Source: Planctomycetota bacterium
Lineage (GTDB): Bacteria > Planctomycetota > UBA8108 > UBA1146
Length of the DNA: 9,649 nucleotides
Direction: 5' to 3'
NCBI GenBank assembly: GCA_002691835.1
Contig: NZJA01000050.1
Span: 1 to 9,649, forward strand
Positions within the stretch are counted from its first letter, which is position 1, and every line of letters starts with the position of its first letter. This document shows, one piece after another, positions 6,396 to 9,649 of this stretch. The notes beneath the pieces were generated by a model. It had not been told where the DNA came from, searched no databases, and saw only the letters and a list, made by a program, of their open reading frames with translations. The translations under genes were made by a program, and so were the position numbers.

Positions 6396-6462
6396 TGCAT
6401 CACCGGGTCAGGCCTTTCAGCGCTCCCAAGACAATTCGTCGGGAGATCTCCCGGGTGATGCA
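6396..6462 (+). promoter_or_regulatory. Inverted repeat enclosing a 12-bp palindrome in the gatC leader
   Basis: TGCATCACC (6396-6404) is the exact reverse complement of GGTGATGCA (6454-6462); the arms enclose 49 nt. Within the enclosed part, GGGAGATCTCCC (6441-6452) is a perfect 12-bp palindrome directly before the right arm. The element ends 26 nt before the gatC start codon. It could act as a folded 5' leader of the mRNA or as operator DNA. It does not look like any riboswitch I know, and it lacks the features of a T-box leader that I could check by eye. Confidence 0.4.
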
Positions 6463-6468
6463 AATCAT

Positions 6469-6483
6469 GTTCCTGAAAGGAAC
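6469..6483 (+). promoter_or_regulatory. Hairpin masking the gatC ribosome binding site
   Basis: GTTCC (6469-6473) pairs with GGAAC (6479-6483) around a TGAAA loop. The gatC Shine-Dalgarno sequence AAAGGAA (6476-6482), six bases before the GTG start, lies in the loop and 3' arm, so folding would hide it. The stem is only 5 bp, so its stability is modest. Confidence 0.45.
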
Positions 6484-6488
6484 TGCTG

Positions 6489-6851
6489 GTGTCTGACACG
6501 TCCAAATTCAATACCGGTCCGGGTCATCCGCATATCGATGAGGATCTGGTCAGAAAAACTGCCCGCCTCGCTCGATTGGAGATTCTTGAAGATGAAATTC
6601 CGAATCTGGTCGAGCATATGGAAAAGATTCTCGACCTCGTCTCTGATTTGGGGATAGAGGATTCTTCAGAGGAATCATCTGCCAAGGGTTCTTCTGACGA
6701 GCTTTCCCGAACCCTTCAGGATTGGCGTGCGGATGAACCTGCAGGGGAAGATCAGCCAGGCGGGCCGAGGGATCCCGATCAGATTGGCAGCAACGCACCT
6801 GACTGGCGAGACGGAACGTTTGTCACTCCCAGAGTGGTGGGAGGAGAGTAG
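6489..6851 (+). CDS. gatC: Asp-tRNA(Asn)/Glu-tRNA(Gln) amidotransferase subunit C
   Basis: Small subunit that wraps around and stabilises the GatA-GatB interface of the transamidosome enzyme. The N-terminal helices IDEDLVRKTARLARLEI (16-32) and IPNLVEHMEKILDLVSDL (37-54) and the ending SNAPDWRDGTFVTPRVVGGE (101-120) are the family signature; the usual middle block (L-R-x-D-E) appears as DWRADEP (78-84). At 120 residues it is longer than the roughly 95-100 usual. The extra length is a Ser/Glu/Asp-rich linker (about 57-75) and a Gly/Pro/Asp-rich one (85-99). Start is GTG at 6489, supported by AAAGGAA with a 6-nt spacer. The stop is 2 nt before the gatA ATG, and its last codons contain the gatA ribosome site, which implies translational coupling. 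Confidence 0.92.
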   Translation: MSDTSKFNTGPGHPHIDEDLVRKTARLARLEILEDEIPNLVEHMEKILDLVSDLGIEDSSEESSAKGSSDELSRTLQDWRADEPAGEDQPGGPRDPDQIGSNAPDWRDGTFVTPRVVGGE

Positions 6852-6853
6852 GG

Positions 6854-8323
6854 ATGAATGAATCTGCAAACTCGACTCTCCCGGCTCCAGAAGCCACCTG
6901 CCTGGAAGTGCTGGAGCACCTCGAATCTGGGAAGTGTTCGACTGAGGATCTGATCGGCAGGTATCTCCAGTTTCTGGAAACGACCGGTCGAGACCTCGGA
7001 GCTGCGGTAGAAGTTTTTCATGAGTCGGCTTTGGAGGCAGCGCGGAAAAGTGACGCTCGCAGAGAAGCCGGTTCGTCGCTGGGCTTGCTGGAGGGGGTTC
7101 CCTTCACTGCCAAGATGAATATCGCAACCGATGAGGGAACGACAGACGCTTCCAGTGCCATACTGAAAGGGTTTGTTGCGGGCGAAGACGCTACCGCTGT
7201 GGCGAGGCTCAGGTCCGAAGGAGCGATTCTCGTAGGAAAGTCCAATTGCGACGAATTTGCTATGGGAGCGTCTAATGAAACATCGCATCACGGGATCGTT
7301 CGTAATCCCTGGGATATCGAACGTGTTCCCGGAGGTTCCAGCGGAGGTGCTGCAGCATTAGCCGGCAGTTTTGGTTGGGCATTTCATCTCGGAAGTGACA
7401 CCGGTGGATCGATACGCCAGCCAGCGGCTTTTTGTGGGGCTACCGGAATGAAGCCAACATGGGGCCGGGTTTCCCGCAGGGGGCTCGTGGCTTTTGGATC
7501 GAGTCTCGATCAGATCGGACCTCTTACCCGAGATGCGAAGTCTGCCCAAAGAGTCTTGCGAGTGATGGAGGGCAAAGATCCTCTCGATGCCACGACTGCT
7601 GAATCGCTTCAGGCAGAAACAGGCCCCGTTAAAAGAATTGGCCTGGTCTCTGAGGGACTGGCAGATGGAGTGGATCCCGAAATCCGTCAACGAACGCTGG
7701 AAGTTGCAGATCAACTGAGAAGTCTTGGGTTTGAAGTTGTCGAGGTTTCACTTCCTACGATGTCGAAAGCCAATGCCTGTTATCAGGTCATTGCGACAGC
7801 AGAGGCTTCGTCGAATCTGGCTCGTTATGATGGTGTTCATGTTGGAGCAAGAATCTCTGCAGACGATCTTCAAGATCTCTACTGTAAAAGTCGTAGAGAA
7901 GGTTTTGGTGAAGAAGTTCGTCGGAGAATTCTTCTTGGAACGTTTGTTCTCTCTTCGGGATACATCGATGCCTATTACGGAAAAGCACAGAAGGTCAGAG
8001 GCGACATTCGGGATGAAATCTTAAATACTCTCGAATCGGTCGACGCATTACTGATGCCTGTTTCTCCTTTCGCCCCTTTCCGAATTGGTGAAAGAGTTTC
8101 TGATCCTCTGGCACTCTACGCCTGCGATATTCTGACGGTGACGGCAAACCTTGCTGGTGTTCCAGCGGTGGCTGTTCCTTGTGGTAGCGATTCGGAAGGA
8201 CTGCCCTTGGGTCTGCAGTGGTTAGGGAAGCCTGGTGAAGACCATCGTCTTCTTGATCTCGCTGCTTCATGGCAAGAGACCGATGAATCATGGCGTCAGT
8301 TGCCAAGTCGGAGGAAATCATGA
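6854..8323 (+). CDS. gatA: Asp-tRNA(Asn)/Glu-tRNA(Gln) amidotransferase subunit A (amidase)
   Basis: Glutamine amidase subunit: releases ammonia from glutamine (or asparagine) and passes it to GatB. 489 residues, normal for the family. The amidase-signature catalytic set is present: Lys87 (in PFTAKMNI), cis-Ser162 (PGGSSGG, 159-165) and nucleophile Ser186 (GSDTGGSIRQPA, 180-191). These align by spacing with Lys79/Ser154/Ser178 of Staphylococcus aureus GatA. Other landmarks are GKSNCDEFAMGASNE (128-142), GMKPTWGRVSRRGLVAFGSSLDQIGP (198-223), YDGVHVG and the SRREGFGEEVRRRILLG region. The residue after the catalytic Lys is Met88, where most members I know have Asp. ATG at 6854 is preceded by GGAGGAG in the end of gatC. 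Its stop overlaps the gatB start (ATGA). Confidence 0.96.
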   Translation: MNESANSTLPAPEATCLEVLEHLESGKCSTEDLIGRYLQFLETTGRDLGAAVEVFHESALEAARKSDARREAGSSLGLLEGVPFTAKMNIATDEGTTDASSAILKGFVAGEDATAVARLRSEGAILVGKSNCDEFAMGASNETSHHGIVRNPWDIERVPGGSSGGAAALAGSFGWAFHLGSDTGGSIRQPAAFCGATGMKPTWGRVSRRGLVAFGSSLDQIGPLTRDAKSAQRVLRVMEGKDPLDATTAESLQAETGPVKRIGLVSEGLADGVDPEIRQRTLEVADQLRSLGFEVVEVSLPTMSKANACYQVIATAEASSNLARYDGVHVGARISADDLQDLYCKSRREGFGEEVRRRILLGTFVLSSGYIDAYYGKAQKVRGDIRDEILNTLESVDALLMPVSPFAPFRIGERVSDPLALYACDILTVTANLAGVPAVAVPCGSDSEGLPLGLQWLGKPGEDHRLLDLAASWQETDESWRQLPSRRKS

Positions 8324-9649
8324 GTTGGACCACCGTAGTGGGCTTGGAAATTCACGCCCAAATGGCCACCCGCACCAAGATGTTTTGCGCTTGCCAGCGA
8401 GAAGCGGGGGCTGAGCCGAATCGCCACGTATGCCCAGTCTGCGTCGGTTGGCCGGGAGCATTGCCAGTGTTGCAATCAGAAGCGGTCAGGTGTGCAATCC
8501 GTGCGGCTTTGTGTCTGAATTGTGAAATTCAGCCGCTGAGCCGTTTTGACCGTAAAAATTATTTCTATCCGGATTTGCCCAAGGGCTACCAGATTAGTCA
8601 GTTCTATCGTCCGTATGCACTCGGTGGTGCGATTCCGTTCACCCGAGACGATGGCTCACTTGCGAAGCTTCCTTTGGTTCGGATTCACATGGAAGAGGAT
8701 GCCGGCAAGTCCTCTCATGAATCGGATGGAACCAGTCGGATTGATCTCAATCGTTGCAGTTCACCTCTTTTGGAGATCGTTTCTGAACCGTTGGCGATGA
8801 GCGGATCTGAAGCCGCTTCCTGTGTGCGTTCAGTACGTGATCTCTTACGTTGGGTGGGGGTCTGTGATGGAGACATGGAAAAGGGAAACCTTCGTTGCGA
8901 TGTGAATGTCTCTGTGATGCCTGAAAATGAGACTGAATACGGAACTCGCACTGAGTTGAAGAATCTGAACTCTTTCGTCTCAATCGAAAGATCCGCTCTG
9001 GTTGAGTCTGCACGGCAAATCGAAGTGATCACCGGAGGGGGAGAAATCCGTCAAGAAACCCGGTTATGGGATCAAGATCGTGAACTGACTCAGAGTATGA
9101 GAGGAAAGGAAGATTCTCCGGATTATCGATACTTCCCTGAACCTGATTTGCCTGCGGTGGAAATCATGGCAGTGGACATCGACCAACAGAAAAAAGCATT
9201 ACCGGAGATGCCTCAAGAACGACAGTCTCGCTGGTTGGATCAATACGGATTTCCTGAACTTGAAATCGTTCCGTTGATGGCGAGACGCGAAAATGGGGAT
9301 TACCTCGAAGAGTTGATTTCTGCAGGAATCGATCCATCGAGTGCGAGCAATTGGTTCCGCGGTGAAATTCTGCGACATCTCAATGATCGATCAGAGAAAA
9401 TCGAAGACTTTCCAGTAGGTCCTGGAGATATCGTGGCCCTGATTCAGGCGGTTGACGAAGATCGAATCAGTGGAGGTCGTGCAAAAAAAATATTGCAGAA
9501 AGCTTTGGATCAAGAAACGTCAGTGAAGAGCTTGCTCGCTGATGTGGGCGATCAAGTTCAGGACGAAGGAGCCTTGGCTGGCTGGGTTGATCAAGTTCTT
9601 CAAGAAAACCCGGAAGCCGTAACCAAAATTCAATCAGGTGATCAGAAAC
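8320..9649 (+). CDS. gatB: Asp-tRNA(Asn)/Glu-tRNA(Gln) amidotransferase subunit B (3' partial)
   Basis: ATP-dependent subunit that phosphorylates the side chain of mischarged Glu/Asp-tRNA and amidates it with ammonia from GatA. The frame is open to the window end: 443 residues are visible, and the family is usually about 475-500. Landmarks: VVGLEIHAQM (6-15), zinc-type cysteines C23/C25 and C38/C41 (KMFCAC, HVCPVC), SRFDRKNYFYPDLPKGYQISQ (74-94), IHMEEDAGKS (122-131), NLRCDVNVS (190-198), GTRTELKNLNSF, and DYRYFPEPDLP. The tail-domain region (GatB/YqeY type, tRNA binding) starts near residue 290-300. Departures from the consensus I remember are C146-S147-S148 in NRCSSPL, L158 in SEPLAM (usually SEPD) and K188 in MEKGN (usually Glu). 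Start: ATG at 8320 overlaps the gatA stop, with GGAGG 5 nt upstream. Confidence 0.96.
   Translation, partial: MSWTTVVGLEIHAQMATRTKMFCACQREAGAEPNRHVCPVCVGWPGALPVLQSEAVRCAIRAALCLNCEIQPLSRFDRKNYFYPDLPKGYQISQFYRPYALGGAIPFTRDDGSLAKLPLVRIHMEEDAGKSSHESDGTSRIDLNRCSSPLLEIVSEPLAMSGSEAASCVRSVRDLLRWVGVCDGDMEKGNLRCDVNVSVMPENETEYGTRTELKNLNSFVSIERSALVESARQIEVITGGGEIRQETRLWDQDRELTQSMRGKEDSPDYRYFPEPDLPAVEIMAVDIDQQKKALPEMPQERQSRWLDQYGFPELEIVPLMARRENGDYLEELISAGIDPSSASNWFRGEILRHLNDRSEKIEDFPVGPGDIVALIQAVDEDRISGGRAKKILQKALDQETSVKSLLADVGDQVQDEGALAGWVDQVLQENPEAVTKIQSGDQK

Larger units (their letters stand above)
6222..6488 (+). other. Leader region between tRNA terminator and gatC, non-coding
   Basis: This 267-base stretch holds no convincing gene. 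The frames that cross it start from weak codons or run antisense and show no recognisable protein. It begins with a pyrimidine-rich tract (about 6231-6280) with repeated TTCC/TGCTTCC-like words. It must contain the gatCAB promoter, but I could not find a -35/-10 pair with good spacing: TGGACA at 6352-6357 is a good -35 but has no matching -10 at the right distance. The 3' half contains the inverted repeat and hairpin listed separately. Confidence 0.6.

Noticed and set aside
6275..6496. 73-codon plus-strand frame from a TTG in the gatC leader
   Set aside because: No ribosome site, no recognisable protein, and it runs out of frame across the gatC start; better explained as non-coding leader.
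1..9649. CRISPR array, insertion sequence ends, attachment site or defence island
   Set aside because: No regularly spaced repeats, transposase or integrase sequence, or target duplications were found; the tRNA 3' end is not repeated elsewhere in the window.

Overview
The window looks like ordinary chromosomal DNA from a free-living bacterium, most probably a member of the Planctomycetota. That placement is an inference. It rests mainly on the first gene, whose tail joins a haem-peroxidase-type domain to a DxDxDG calcium loop and a cysteine-bearing dockerin-like pair, an architecture I associate with marine planctomycetes. The very short intergenic spacers, variable Shine-Dalgarno strength and a complete gatCAB set fit but do not prove it.

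Layout. Positions 1-1061 (+) hold the 3' end of a large secreted or periplasmic di-haem cytochrome c peroxidase-like protein. The window opens inside its CxxCH haem motif. It converges on a 595-residue SLC13/DASS-type transporter with two TrkA-C (RCK_C) domains (2873-1086, -). A 175-base divergent control region with two separate 7-2-7 inverted repeats follows. Then come a DAO-family FAD oxidoreductase resembling D-arginine/D-amino-acid dehydrogenases (3049-4221, +), which carries a fresh-looking 18-bp tandem duplication, and a class I SAM methyltransferase of unknown substrate (4309-5157, +). A ComF-family phosphoribosyltransferase (6034-5204, -) faces the methyltransferase. Its 5' side abuts a tRNA-Met(CAU) gene (6098-6173, +), which has a recognisable promoter and a strong intrinsic terminator.

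The last third is the operon gatC-gatA-gatB for the tRNA-dependent amidotransferase that converts Glu-tRNA(Gln) and/or Asp-tRNA(Asn) to the amide form. The genes are tightly coupled: a 2-nt gap between gatC and gatA, and an ATGA overlap between gatA and gatB. gatB runs off the window. The 267-base leader before gatC holds an inverted repeat, a perfect 12-bp palindrome and a small hairpin that would bury the gatC ribosome binding site. This is the best candidate for undescribed regulation here.

I found no CRISPR array, insertion sequence, phage gene, toxin-antitoxin pair or defence cluster. Apart from the gat operon, neighbouring genes have no evident shared pathway. The items worth a second look are regulatory (divergent operators, gat leader) and sequence departures in conserved motifs of GatA and GatB, not a new multi-gene system.
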